Part shown: positions 52,455 through 62,025 of the stretch, piece after piece
Numbering within the stretch: position 1 is the stretch's first letter
How the letters are laid out: each line of letters begins with the position of its first letter
Assembly: GCF_000177635.2 (NCBI RefSeq)
Contig: NC_014836.1
Coordinates: 1,624,001 to 1,688,000 of the forward strand
Length of the DNA stretch: 64,000 nucleotides
Reading direction: 5' to 3'
DNA from: Desulfurispirillum indicum S5
GTDB taxonomy: Bacteria > Chrysiogenota > Chrysiogenetes > Chrysiogenales > Chrysiogenaceae
Program-made: the position numbers and the translations under genes
The notes under the pieces: generated by a model
Seen by the model: the letters and a program-made list of their open reading frames with translations, nothing else
Told to the model about the DNA's origin: nothing
Database searches by the model: none

Positions 52455-53234
52455 ATGAGCACACGATCAGCCACCGGCCTGAAACTCTACACACTGGAAG
52501 AGATCGAAAGCATCTCCCAGGCCGCCCGCATAGCCGCCACCGTCCTACGCGACATTGAACAGCAGATCAAACCCGGCATTGACACTGAGACCATAGACGC
52601 GCTGTGCGCGCAGATGATTGCCGACCATGGAGCTACAGCGGCACCCCTGAACTACAAGGGTTTTCCAAAAAGCGTCTGCACCTCCATCAACAACGTCATC
52701 TGTCACGGCATCCCCTCAACGGGTGAGGTTCTCAAGGATGGTGATATCATCAACGTCGACATCACCGCCATCTACCGCGGCTACTACGGCGACACCTCAC
52801 GCACCTTCTGCGTCGGCGAAGTACCAAATCCGGTACGCCTCTTTGTGGAGCGCGTCGAGAAGGCCATGGACAAAGGTATAGAGGCTGTAATGGCCGGCAA
52901 GCCTTTTACGGTGATTGGTGATGCCATCGAGAAATATGTTCGTCGCTTCGGCTATTCGGTAGTCCGCGACTACTGTGGACACGGAATTGGCGAATCCTTC
53001 CATGAAGAACCGGCCGTGCTGCACTACAGCAGCAACAGCCCCTCCCATATCCTGCAGAATGGCATGGTCTTCACCATCGAGCCCATGGTCAATCAGAGTA
53101 AAAACTGGCGCAGCGTGCTCGACAAAAATGATGGCTGGACCGCCAGAACAGCCGATGGCGCACTGTCTGCACAGTTTGAACACACCATCGCCGTCGTCGA
53201 TGGACGGGCAAAGGTTCTCAGTCACGCCCATTAA
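52455..53234 (+). CDS. map: Type I methionine aminopeptidase
   Basis: Removes initiator Met from new proteins. The 259-residue protein has the five metal ligands in family context: INVDITAIYRGYYGDTSRTF (two Asp), CGHGIGESFHEEP (His), FTIEPMVN (Glu) and QFEHTIAV (Glu). The start at 52455 has AAGGA upstream. A single-gene transcript divergent from the TPR operon. Confidence 0.95.
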   Translation: MSTRSATGLKLYTLEEIESISQAARIAATVLRDIEQQIKPGIDTETIDALCAQMIADHGATAAPLNYKGFPKSVCTSINNVICHGIPSTGEVLKDGDIINVDITAIYRGYYGDTSRTFCVGEVPNPVRLFVERVEKAMDKGIEAVMAGKPFTVIGDAIEKYVRRFGYSVVRDYCGHGIGESFHEEPAVLHYSSNSPSHILQNGMVFTIEPMVNQSKNWRSVLDKNDGWTARTADGALSAQFEHTIAVVDGRAKVLSHAH

Positions 53235-53259
53235 CCGCTTGCTGAAACACCTCAGCACA

Positions 53260-53317
53260 GACAGGTAATTGAAAAACACGCGAAGCGCCGCTAATGAGAC
53301 TTTTTCAGCAGCCTGTC
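53260..53317. repeat. 58-bp imperfect palindrome between map and the EVE gene
   Basis: Ends are inverted: GACAGGTAATTGAAAAA at 53260-53276 and, on the other strand, GACAGGCTGCTGAAAAA ending at 53317, sharing GACAGG-N3-(C/T)TGAAAAA. The centre is CGCGAAGCGCCGC. It overlaps the EVE stop codon by two bases and separates two converging genes; it may act as a terminator or be a small palindromic repeat (REP/MITE-like). Confidence 0.6.
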
Positions 53318-53774
53318 AACCCAAACCCCTGATAATCCGAAATTCCTCACCGGTAACCGGCTGGACAGAAAGCCGTTGCCCCGCTTTGCTCAACAGCACC
53401 ATGGAAGCCAGTTCCGGTACCGTCTTCAGGAAACCCAGCTCAAGCACCCGGGGAAAGATCTCCACCAGCTGCAGGTCCACCTGGTACCAGCGGGGATTCG
53501 CACGGTCACTGCGCGGATCAAAAGAGGCAGAGCCAGGGTCAAGGGCCGTTTCATCGGGATAGGCTTCGCGCACTACCGTTGCCAGACCGACAATGCCGCG
53601 CTCCTTTACATTGGAGTGATAGAGAAAAACCTCATCCCCCAGCGACATGGCCCGCAGGTTATTGCGGGCCTGATAGTTGCGTACACCATCCCATCCACTG
53701 ACCCTGTCCGGCATCCGCAGAAAATCTTGAATTGCAAATACGTGAGGCTCTGTTTTTACTAACCAGAAAGCCAT
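53316..53774 (-). CDS. EVE domain-containing protein
   Basis: A 152-residue protein consisting of one EVE (PUA-like) domain. It begins with AFWLVKTEP and includes WDGVRNYQARNNL, MSLGDEVFLYHSN and ARVVREAYPD-type strands, all family hallmarks. EVE domains bind modified bases in DNA or RNA. The start at 53774 shares its A with the stop of the HIT gene. Confidence 0.9.
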   Translation of the reverse strand: MAFWLVKTEPHVFAIQDFLRMPDRVSGWDGVRNYQARNNLRAMSLGDEVFLYHSNVKERGIVGLATVVREAYPDETALDPGSASFDPRSDRANPRWYQVDLQLVEIFPRVLELGFLKTVPELASMVLLSKAGQRLSVQPVTGEEFRIIRGLG

Positions 53775-54229
53775 TATCGCTCCCATGGCCGGGCAAAGGT
53801 AAAAAACGCAGGCATATGGGCGTGCAACCTCTCAACGAGCTGCTCCAGCGCCGCCTCATCATAGGCTGCAGCGGGAAGATTTCCCCATACCGGGCCAGGC
53901 CAGGCGGGATCGCTCTCATAACGGGCGATATGGTGAAGGTGAAGCTGAGGAACCATATTCCCCAGGGCGGCAATATTGAGTTTCGACGGTGAATGAAGTT
54001 GCTGCATGAGCATGGCAAGCTGTGAGGATTCATCTACGAGCTGGTGCTGATGAGCGCGGCTCAAGTCGTGAATTTCCCGCAATCCGGGCAGCATGGGCAC
54101 CAGAATGTACCAGGGCAGGGTGGCATTCTTCAGAAGCAACAGCTGGCACAGGGGAAAATCCCCAAGATGAATGGTATCTTCATGCAATTGGGGGTGCAGC
54201 CTGAAGGCTGTTGATGGTACGCTACTCAT
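53774..54229 (-). CDS. HIT-family nucleotide hydrolase-like protein
   Basis: A 151-residue protein with the motif VPQLHLHHIARYESDPAWP; the first His of the classic HxHxH triad is Gln, as in a known HIT subgroup. Family members hydrolyse nucleotide phosphoramidates or dinucleotide polyphosphates. GTG at 54235 and ATG at 54229 are both possible; ATG is chosen, with GGGG about nine bases upstream. Coupled to the EVE gene. Confidence 0.83.
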   Translation of the reverse strand: MSSVPSTAFRLHPQLHEDTIHLGDFPLCQLLLLKNATLPWYILVPMLPGLREIHDLSRAHQHQLVDESSQLAMLMQQLHSPSKLNIAALGNMVPQLHLHHIARYESDPAWPGPVWGNLPAAAYDEAALEQLVERLHAHMPAFFTFARPWER

Positions 54230-54307
54230 AGCCACTGCCCCTGCCTGCAGAAGCTGCGAATCCCAATATCCATAGGGAATGACAGCTGGTCAAATCTCCT
54301 GTACCTT

Positions 54308-56095
54308 TCATGGACAAGACTCCCCCTCCCGTGAAATATGGTCATAGAGCCGGACGATAAAACAGGCCCCCTGGCCACGATTTTCCGCTTCAAGCGACCC
54401 GCAGTAACTATCCTCCACCATGCGCCTGAGGTAGTACAGGCCCATGCCCTTGTCACGCTTTCTGAACTGGCTGGTGGTATAGGGAACAAAGAGCATGGGC
54501 AGGATCTCCTGGTCAATACCGCCGGCATTATCACGACAGACGATCTGGACAGCACCGTCATCAGTGGTAACCACTGTCATTGCCACCGCCACCTGACTGC
54601 GTTTGCGAGCACGGGCAATGGAGATGGCATTGGCAAGCAGCTCGACAAATATCTCAACCACATCGCTCTGCACCGCCTGCAGGGTGATGTGCGGGCAGAT
54701 ATCCTGTTCCAGGCACAGCATACCACGCTGTTCCTGGGTCAGGTACCCCAGACTCTGACGGAATATCGCGGCAAGATGTACCGCAACCACCTCGCCCTGG
54801 GTTTCGTAGAGATGCGTCAGGCTGGAGATGGTGCCTGAAAGGTCAACAAGCTGCTCCATGGCCTGAGCAATCGACTGGCGTATGTGTTTATGGTCAACAT
54901 CCTCAGCCAGGAAGCACTCCTCAATCTCCTGAATCAGCAAACCGGCCACATTCAAAGGCTGGCGCCACTGATGGGCCAGATTCAACAGTAGACGGGACAT
55001 CGACTGACGGCGGCTCTGCTCATAAATTATGCGATCCTGCTGTCGCGAGCGGGTAACGGCATCGTCGATCTGCTGCTGCAGGCTGGCCAGGGTTGCCTGA
55101 AGCTCCTGCTGCGCCTGTTTACGTTCGGTGATATCAATGAGGCTGAACTGCAGCATTCTCCTGCCCGCATGCTCAAAACGCATCAAGTGGACATCGGCAA
55201 GCCACTGGTTGCCATCGGCACGCTGATGCCACCATTCAAATCGAGCATTCCCTTCTTTCAGAGCATGTTGAATTTTTTCCACCGCCAGCGTTGCTGAGTC
55301 ACTTCCATCCTCCTGGGTTGCCGCCGAGACATCGGCTGGCGTGGAACCAAGCAACTCCTGGCGATTTGACATTCCATAGATCGCAACCGCTGCGTCATTA
55401 CAATCGGTATAATGAAAGTCTTCCGCATCCATGACAATCAGCGGAATGCGCGAGTGGCGGAAGAGCACCCGATTATATTCCTGACTCTGGCGCAGCTCTT
55501 CCATTAACTTTTTGCGGCTCACGATGACTTTGAGCAGGGCAAAGATGATGATGAACTGCACCAGCAAGGCACCGGAAAGAGCGGTCACAAACCAGCCAGT
55601 GCGCGTGCGCAGCTCAGAGGTCCGCTGTTCAACGGTCTGTTCCAGATGCTGCTGATACATATGCAGCTCCTCACGGGCCTGCAACTCTTCGGTGATATCC
55701 TGTATTATAGAAAAAAGTACTATCCGGCCACTGTGTTCAACGGGCCAGGAGTAAACCTCAACAGTGCGGACTTCGCCGCTGGCGAGGCGGTGGGGAAAGA
55801 CAAAGAAATTTCGCTCTTCTGCGGCAGCGGCTTGCCGTTCCGACTCCACTTCGACAGAACTGAGCATATTGAGATCCTGAATGTGAAAGCTGCGCAGCTC
55901 TTCTGAAGTGTAGCCATAGAAATCTTCCGCCGCCTGATTGGCGTCGAGAATCGCTCCGCTCACCGGATCAATGAGCAGCATAATGGCCCCGTGGCGCTGA
56001 AACATCTCATAACCGAAGGTAGGCGTCTCCTCAGTCTCAGTGGCCTGTGCGGGGAACCAGAGCGCAACTATGAAAAACACAATGAGAAGCTTCAT
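54308..56095 (-). CDS. PAS-domain sensor histidine kinase
   Basis: The 595-residue protein has a signal-like hydrophobic N terminus (about 1-18), a PAS domain (about 30-135), a coiled coil, a transmembrane helix (about 167-190), a second PAS domain (about 205-330), and a kinase core. The phospho-accepting His lies in LAHQWRQPLN. The HATPase shows LANAISIAR (N box), DNAGGIDQEI and KGMGLYYLRRM. The layout suggests the first PAS is outside the inner membrane. Overlaps the receiver gene by four bases. Closely related in H-box to the other kinase (56605-59700). Confidence 0.9.
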   Translation of the reverse strand: MKLLIVFFIVALWFPAQATETEETPTFGYEMFQRHGAIMLLIDPVSGAILDANQAAEDFYGYTSEELRSFHIQDLNMLSSVEVESERQAAAAEERNFFVFPHRLASGEVRTVEVYSWPVEHSGRIVLFSIIQDITEELQAREELHMYQQHLEQTVEQRTSELRTRTGWFVTALSGALLVQFIIIFALLKVIVSRKKLMEELRQSQEYNRVLFRHSRIPLIVMDAEDFHYTDCNDAAVAIYGMSNRQELLGSTPADVSAATQEDGSDSATLAVEKIQHALKEGNARFEWWHQRADGNQWLADVHLMRFEHAGRRMLQFSLIDITERKQAQQELQATLASLQQQIDDAVTRSRQQDRIIYEQSRRQSMSRLLLNLAHQWRQPLNVAGLLIQEIEECFLAEDVDHKHIRQSIAQAMEQLVDLSGTISSLTHLYETQGEVVAVHLAAIFRQSLGYLTQEQRGMLCLEQDICPHITLQAVQSDVVEIFVELLANAISIARARKRSQVAVAMTVVTTDDGAVQIVCRDNAGGIDQEILPMLFVPYTTSQFRKRDKGMGLYYLRRMVEDSYCGSLEAENRGQGACFIVRLYDHISREGESCP

Positions 56096-56466
56096 GGTCT
56101 TGTGGCAGCAGACTGCAGAGCATCAATAAGCTGTGTTTTCAGCAGAGGCTTCACGAGAAAGAAGTCGGCCTCAGGAACCAGGTGATCTTCGTCGGCAAAA
56201 GCCGTGACCACGATAACCGGCAGATCAGGGTGCAGCTGCTTCAGGTGTGACACCATCTCCATACCACTCATGACAGGCATCTCCAGATCAGTCAGGACGA
56301 TATCCGGCCCCAACTGCTCGCACACATCAAGGCCATCCTGACCATGAACGGCCTCATAGACCTTTTTCACGCGGTACTTTATCAGGCGCGCGAGACTGCT
56401 GCGAGTCATGGGGTCGTCTTCTACGATCAATACGGTTTTGGTTTTCAGCTGTTCTTCAGGCGTCAT
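56092..56466 (-). CDS. Single-domain response regulator (first of two paralogues)
   Basis: A 124-residue CheY-like receiver with no output domain. Acidic pocket and phospho-acceptor are visible in VLIVEDDPMTRSS and LTDLEMP, the conserved Lys in FFLVKPLL, and TAFADE. The start at 56466 has AGGAG upstream; a longer frame to 56601 lacks similarity. Its stop overlaps the kinase start (ATGA), so it is the natural partner. Confidence 0.9.
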   Translation of the reverse strand: MTPEEQLKTKTVLIVEDDPMTRSSLARLIKYRVKKVYEAVHGQDGLDVCEQLGPDIVLTDLEMPVMSGMEMVSHLKQLHPDLPVIVVTAFADEDHLVPEADFFLVKPLLKTQLIDALQSAATRP

Positions 56467-56604
56467 CCTTTTCTCCTGGGTATTCTCACAGGCGCACCCT
56501 GAAACAGGTGCCTTGCGCTGTATTAACTGCATCGGATGAATTTGCCATTCTGGCTCTGCCTCGAATAGTATCACAATGCCCCGGAAACTGCCCAGCAGCA
56601 AAGT

Positions 56605-59600
56605 TCATCCATGCTCCGTTTCCTGGAAGCCTTCAGTAACCACGCCACCCTCTTCTGGAAATTCTATCCGAAAACAGGCCCCCGGCGCATTGCTGGTGAC
56701 ACGAAGCGTTCCACCCATCTTTTTCATGATCAGACGACTCAGGGAAAGACCAATCCCGGTGCCATGCTCACCCCTGGTGGAAGTAAAGGGCTGGAAAAGT
56801 TTTTCCGGCAAAAGATCAGGGTGAATACCTCCGGCATTATCGCTGAAAAGGAGGACGGGCTTCCCCCGTGACCATTCCAGCTGAATGTTCACATAGGGGT
56901 CATTGGTTCCATGGACACCATGGGCATCACGGGCATTTGACAGAAGGTTGAGAATGACCTGTTTAAATTCGCTGGCATATCCCATGACCTTCACGCCCCT
57001 GTCACCACCGATCTCAACACGCAGCCCTTGCTTTTGCAGCTGTGGTTTCATGAGATCCACCACCTCTTCGACACACTGCACAATGGAAAAGGACTCCACT
57101 TGCCTTGATGGCTTGAAGAAATTACGAAAATCATCCAGCGTGCGGCTCATGAACTGGAACTGTTTCAGAATTCTCTCCACTGTTTCATCCAGGATATCGG
57201 CATCAAGTTCGTCACTGTGATAGCGATCCTGCATATCCTGAATCAGCAGTGATACGTTGTTGAGGGGCTGATGCCACTGGTGGACAATGGCACCCATCAT
57301 ACTGCCCAGTTCAGCCATCTTGGCCTGCTGGACAACAATGGCCTGCTGCAGGTCTCGCTCCTGCTGCAGCTGTTTGAGTTCAGTAATATCGCGCCAGATG
57401 CAGAGCAGCTGTGGCTTTCCATCGTAATGAAAAGGAACCATCTGCACGTCCACGAGCACTTCCCGGCCACTGCGGGCGACCAGCAGCCATTCAAACCGGG
57501 CGGGTTCGGCAGCATGTACAGGCCGCGCCAAGCCAGCAGCCTGGAGAGGGCTCAATGGAGCACGTACACTTTGCAAGGACCAGATAAGCGTTCCGATCAT
57601 TTCGTCGGGTTCATACTCCAGCATCCGCGCAGCCGCTGGATTACACTTCACGAAGGCACCGTCGTCATTGAGAATCAGAATGCCTTCAGGGTTCTGCTCA
57701 AACAGAACCTGAAACTGCTTCTGACTCTCCAGATTGCGCGCCACTTCCACCTCAACCTGGAGAGCCAGCTCCTGACGGAAATTCTGCTGCATCTGCTCGT
57801 GGGCCTTGCGAATGGTGATATCTTCCTTGATCCCCACATAATGCGTAATGGCACCTTTACCATCGCGGATGGAGGATATGGTCGCCTGTTCCCAGTACAG
57901 CTCTCCGTTTTTGCGCCGGTTGCGGATTTCACCACTCCACTGACTGCCACTGGCAATAGTCTGCCACATCTGACGATAGAACGTGTCGGGGTGTGACTGT
58001 GACTGGAGAATACGCGGATTCCTGCCGAGAACGTCACTGGCACTGAAGCCCGTCACCTCTTCAAATTTCGGATTCACATATTCAATCTGCCCGACAGCAT
58101 TGGTAATGATAATGGAAACCGGCGCCTGTTCCACCGCCAGGGAGAGCTTACGCAGGTTGTCCTCAGTGCGTTTGCGTTGCGTTATGTCACGGGAAACCCC
58201 CAGAATGCCCACAGCCTTCGCGTTGGCATCGTACATGAGGTGGGCAAGCACTTCGGTCCAGACCGTGGAACCATCACGACACGGCTGTTCCACATACTCA
58301 TAAACCGGGTGACGCTCCTGGCCACTGGCCGCCAGCTCATTGGCGAGCATCAGACCACGCAGCACCACTTCACGGGATCCCGCACAGACCACCTCGTCAA
58401 AACTCTGAGCCATGACCTCGTCTGGAGTATAACCGCGAAGCTGGAATACCGAAGGACTGATATAGGTGAACTTTCCCTGCATATCCATCACCCAGATCAC
58501 GTCAGTGGCGTTTTCCGCCAGCAGGCGATACTGTTCTTCGCTCCTTTCCAGGCGCTGCGTGATCAGTTTCATTCGGCGCAGCAGCAGCACCAGCGCCGTC
58601 GCCAGCAACAGCAGCAACCCGATAATCCCCCACATGAGCGCGAACTGCTGACGGTAACGCTCCATGCGCTCTGCCAGGAGATTTGGCCCAGTAAAGAGAA
58701 AGCCATCCAGGTCAAACTCGCCATCGGAAAGGCCGGCTTCTACAAAGGTCTGAGCCATATACTGAATACGACCGGGATTGATGTGGCCTATGGGGATCAA
58801 CTCCGGCATGATCAGCGCGCGCATGGCCTCGGCTTCAAATGCAAGGTGCTCCCGTGTCTTCTCCACACCATACACCTGCTGCAGCCAATCAATCACCTGA
58901 TCAGGATTGGCCATGGCATACTTCCAGCCCCGCAGGGAAGCATTGCGAAAGCGCTCCACAGTATCGGGACGTTGCCGCAGCATCTCTTCGGAAGTGAAGA
59001 GAAAATCCGAGTAGAAATCCACTCCATAGGTGCGCGGGTTGAGCACATGATAGTCGACGCCCCGCTGCCCCAGAGAAAACGGCTCGTTGGTGAGATAGGC
59101 GTGATACGCGTCGACCTGGCCACTGACGAGGTCGCCAAGGTTGAACGAACTGGTGATGATCTCAACCTTTTCAAGGGGAACCCCCTCCCGGATTATCATG
59201 GCAAGGAGATCCGCTTCGGCAAGGGGATCGGTGATCATGACCTTTCTGCCGGCAAGCTGGTGAGGGGAAAGGATATGGCTCTGCGCCCTGGTAAGAAGTA
59301 CTGAAGGGGAGTGCTGAAAGAGGGCCGCCAGCACCACGGTGGGCATGCCCTGCATGCGGGCGTACAGGACACCGCTGTTGTCGACACCGAAATCTGCCTT
59401 GCCCTCCAGAACCTGCCGTGTGGCATTCAGTCCGGGTGAAGCAGCGTGAATGCGCACATCAAGTCCGGCGTCAGTGTAATAGCCCATCTGCTCTGCCGCG
59501 TAGTATCCAGCAAACTGAAACTGATGATACCAACGCAGCTGAAGGTTAACAACTTCCAGGGAAAAGGCGTGCGTGACGAGCCCCAGGACAAGAAGCATTG

Positions 59601-59700
59601 CGATGAGTTGCCGTGTGCAGTGGCGCAGGCGTTGACATCTCGAGACTAAACGGACAGACAGCGGCCCCCGCTGCACTGGGGATGGACAGGCACGGCTCAT
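56605..59700 (-). CDS. Sensor histidine kinase with NMT1/THI5-like periplasmic binding domain and PAS domains
   Basis: The 1031-residue protein has a signal/anchor (about 28-48) and a periplasmic NMT1/THI5-type ligand-binding domain (about 50-315), with LQLRWYHQFQFAGYYAAEQM and GKADFGVDNSGVL. A transmembrane helix (about 355-378) then leads to three PAS domains (about 395-510, 520-645, 670-780), and a kinase core with the phospho-accepting His in VHQWHQPLNN and HATPase boxes LLNLLSNARDAHG, DNAGGIHPDLL and GTGIGLSL. The family of the sensor domain binds pyrimidine, nitrate/sulfonate-type or other small ligands; the ligand here is not known. The start at 59700 is chosen over a TTG at 59733 that lies inside the upstream receiver gene. 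Confidence 0.9.
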   Translation of the reverse strand: MSRACPSPVQRGPLSVRLVSRCQRLRHCTRQLIAMLLVLGLVTHAFSLEVVNLQLRWYHQFQFAGYYAAEQMGYYTDAGLDVRIHAASPGLNATRQVLEGKADFGVDNSGVLYARMQGMPTVVLAALFQHSPSVLLTRAQSHILSPHQLAGRKVMITDPLAEADLLAMIIREGVPLEKVEIITSSFNLGDLVSGQVDAYHAYLTNEPFSLGQRGVDYHVLNPRTYGVDFYSDFLFTSEEMLRQRPDTVERFRNASLRGWKYAMANPDQVIDWLQQVYGVEKTREHLAFEAEAMRALIMPELIPIGHINPGRIQYMAQTFVEAGLSDGEFDLDGFLFTGPNLLAERMERYRQQFALMWGIIGLLLLLATALVLLLRRMKLITQRLERSEEQYRLLAENATDVIWVMDMQGKFTYISPSVFQLRGYTPDEVMAQSFDEVVCAGSREVVLRGLMLANELAASGQERHPVYEYVEQPCRDGSTVWTEVLAHLMYDANAKAVGILGVSRDITQRKRTEDNLRKLSLAVEQAPVSIIITNAVGQIEYVNPKFEEVTGFSASDVLGRNPRILQSQSHPDTFYRQMWQTIASGSQWSGEIRNRRKNGELYWEQATISSIRDGKGAITHYVGIKEDITIRKAHEQMQQNFRQELALQVEVEVARNLESQKQFQVLFEQNPEGILILNDDGAFVKCNPAAARMLEYEPDEMIGTLIWSLQSVRAPLSPLQAAGLARPVHAAEPARFEWLLVARSGREVLVDVQMVPFHYDGKPQLLCIWRDITELKQLQQERDLQQAIVVQQAKMAELGSMMGAIVHQWHQPLNNVSLLIQDMQDRYHSDELDADILDETVERILKQFQFMSRTLDDFRNFFKPSRQVESFSIVQCVEEVVDLMKPQLQKQGLRVEIGGDRGVKVMGYASEFKQVILNLLSNARDAHGVHGTNDPYVNIQLEWSRGKPVLLFSDNAGGIHPDLLPEKLFQPFTSTRGEHGTGIGLSLSRLIMKKMGGTLRVTSNAPGACFRIEFPEEGGVVTEGFQETEHG

Positions 59701-59716
59701 GACTGAACTGCTGACA

Positions 59717-60091
59717 TCAGAGTTTTTGAGCAACGGCGGCCAGCACGCCGAGCAACTCTTTTTTGAAAATAGGCTTTACCAGGACACAATCAGCCTCGCA
59801 CGCGAGATGCTCATCATCGTCAAAGGCCGTTATCACCACAATCGGCTTATCAGGGCTCACCTGCCTGATGGCCCGGATCATATCGGCCCCATTCATCACC
59901 GGCATTTCCAGATCAGAGAGAATAATATCGGGATTGCGGGAATGAAACAGCTCAAGTCCTTCCTTGCCGTTGGCTGCCACGATCACTTCACCCACGCGAA
60001 AACTCAGGATTCGAGCCAGCATCTGTCGGGTCAGGGGCTCGTCTTCGACAATCAGAACTGATTTGTTTTTGAGTATTTCTTCAACTTCCAA
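59717..60091 (-). CDS. Single-domain response regulator (second paralogue)
   Basis: A 124-residue CheY-like receiver with SVLIVEDEPLTRQ, phospho-acceptor in LSDLEMP and Lys in CVLVKPIF. Clearly paralogous to the receiver at 56092-56466. TTG at 60091 is chosen with AAGGA eight bases upstream; the ATG at 60139 lacks a site, so the start is uncertain. It lies 16 bases before the NMT1 kinase. Confidence 0.85.
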   Translation of the reverse strand: MEVEEILKNKSVLIVEDEPLTRQMLARILSFRVGEVIVAANGKEGLELFHSRNPDIILSDLEMPVMNGADMIRAIRQVSPDKPIVVITAFDDDEHLACEADCVLVKPIFKKELLGVLAAVAQKL

Positions 60092-60258
60092 CGAAAAAAT
60101 CCTTGCCCACCACGCCCCTGGAGGGACAAATGATGCCATTCATAATACAGCTTTTGTATTGCAGCAAATATTACCATTACAGGACCATGTTGTATGCACT
60201 TTTTTCTGCCACGCAGCGGAGATCACCGGAGCAAGACTGCGCAAAGTGGCGCGAAAGC

Positions 60259-62007
60259 TCAGTGGTCACCAAAGACACCAGCCTGGTTGCGGCTCTCCTT
60301 TTCCTGGGCATCGGTGATCACAATGGTGATCGTGAATCCTTTCCCGGTATCGGAGTCAACAGCAAACGCCAGGCGTGAACCATAGAGGTTGCGCAGCCGC
60401 TCATACACATTACTGAGCCCCACACCGGAGCCCTTCCCCACACCCATCTGCATGATATTCCTCAGCTGTTCACGGGCTACGCCATGACCATTGTCGCAGA
60501 TCTTCAGGGAAAATCTCCCCTCCTCATAGTGCGCCTTGATATCGATAAGCCATTTGCCGGTACGACCCTTGAAACCATGGGCGAAGCTGTTTTCCACCAG
60601 TGGCTGCACAATCAGCTGGGGGAGATGGTACTTCATGGCCGGAGGGCTGATGTCCAGCTGCACACTGATATTGTCGCCAAAGCGGGCTTTTTCCAGCTCC
60701 AGGTACCCCTGAACAATCTCCAGTTCCGTGCTCAGCGGCACCGTTTCTGCCGTGCTCTTGAAAGTGACCCGGAATATCTCACTCATCTTCAGCAGCAAGC
60801 GGCGAGCCTTGGGCGGATCGATGCGAATAAGGCTCATAATGGTATTGAGGGAGTTAAAGAAAAAATGCGGATTGATCTGCCGCTGCAAAGCCAGCAGCTC
60901 CGCCTGAATAGAGAGTTCCTTATGCTTCTGCAGTTTGGCGAACTCAATCTGCACGCCAATCAGCTGTTGCAGCCCTGAGATGAGTTCCATGACATAGGGG
61001 GAGAAACTGCGACTGCCCCAGTTGCGTAGCACGAGCAGGCCTGTCACCTCATCGGAGGCCTTGAGGGGGACATAGAGCCCATGATACGGCAACCGGTTGC
61101 CCTTGCGACGGCGTTCACGCTTGCTGTACACAATTTCCCCCGTACGGATTGCCTTGCGGGCATCGCGGTCGAAGAGCCGCGCTCCGTCTCCGTGAACCTC
61201 GTCATCAATGGTCCCATAAGCGGAGAGCACCTGTTCATGGTCAGTAATCGCCACCACATCCACGGGAATACTGCGGTGGATGATACTGCACACCTGGCGC
61301 GCGCCATCGGCAGTAAATCCGCCCTTGAAGAAAACGATGGTCTTGCTGGCAATCTGCAGCGCGTTTGAGGTGGCAAAACTGTGCTCTTTTTCCTGTTCCG
61401 AGTTCATGAAATTCAGCATGAACAGCAGCAGCAGCCCACCGAAAAAATCACTGGCAAAGGTGGCCACACCGCTCTTGATCAGCAGAAAGAGCGCCACCGG
61501 GTAGTCGGAAAGCATCACATAAAAGATGAGAACCTTCAGAAATGCCAGGAAGAAGACAATGGGAATCAGCTTCAGATTGAAGCGAAAGGCGTTACGGCCG
61601 AAGTAGCCCGCGAGAAAACCGATGATGGCCGACGCGGTGAACTGGGCCGCCCCGGCCCAGTCTCCAAGGATGAAGTGGTAGAGCCCGGCGATAGCCCCCA
61701 GGACGAGCCCCCAGAACATGCTGCCCAGAAGGTAACCGGCGGCAATGACCACCGCCGAAGTGGAATAAAGACGCGTTCCATGGTAGGCGGTGGCCAGAAA
61801 TTCCCCCACCGTGATAATCAGCAGAAAAAAGACAAGCAGCCGGGCCTGGCATTTGATATCGGTGCGATCATAGAAGCAGTGGCGCACCCAGGTGTGTTTT
61901 CCCAGCAGCAGAATAATAATGCCATACACACCGATCTGCTGAAAAAGCTGGATGAACAGATGGAAGTTGGACTTGATATCGACATCAAGCACAAGGGAGA
62001 AAAACAC
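60259..62007 (-). CDS. LytS/YehU-type sensor histidine kinase
   Basis: The 582-residue protein has five to six transmembrane helices of the 5TM-5TMR_LYT type (about 15-205, with GEFLATAYHGTRLYSTSAVV), a GAF-like domain (about 225-350), and a His_kinase domain whose phospho-accepting His is in INPHFFFNSLNTI. HATPase shows QPLVENSFAHG and GSGVGLSNVYERL. Such kinases normally pair with a LytTR-type regulator, absent here. The start is GTG at 62007 with GAGGAG upstream. It is 18 bases downstream of the GST gene. Confidence 0.9.
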   Translation of the reverse strand: MFFSLVLDVDIKSNFHLFIQLFQQIGVYGIIILLLGKHTWVRHCFYDRTDIKCQARLLVFFLLIITVGEFLATAYHGTRLYSTSAVVIAAGYLLGSMFWGLVLGAIAGLYHFILGDWAGAAQFTASAIIGFLAGYFGRNAFRFNLKLIPIVFFLAFLKVLIFYVMLSDYPVALFLLIKSGVATFASDFFGGLLLLFMLNFMNSEQEKEHSFATSNALQIASKTIVFFKGGFTADGARQVCSIIHRSIPVDVVAITDHEQVLSAYGTIDDEVHGDGARLFDRDARKAIRTGEIVYSKRERRRKGNRLPYHGLYVPLKASDEVTGLLVLRNWGSRSFSPYVMELISGLQQLIGVQIEFAKLQKHKELSIQAELLALQRQINPHFFFNSLNTIMSLIRIDPPKARRLLLKMSEIFRVTFKSTAETVPLSTELEIVQGYLELEKARFGDNISVQLDISPPAMKYHLPQLIVQPLVENSFAHGFKGRTGKWLIDIKAHYEEGRFSLKICDNGHGVAREQLRNIMQMGVGKGSGVGLSNVYERLRNLYGSRLAFAVDSDTGKGFTITIVITDAQEKESRNQAGVFGDH

Positions 62008-62025
62008 CGGCTGACTCCTCGCAGA

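Noticed and set aside
60140-60258. Sigma-54 promoter before the second receiver (TGGTAATATTTGC)
   Set aside because: The GG-GC spacing is eight or eleven, not ten.
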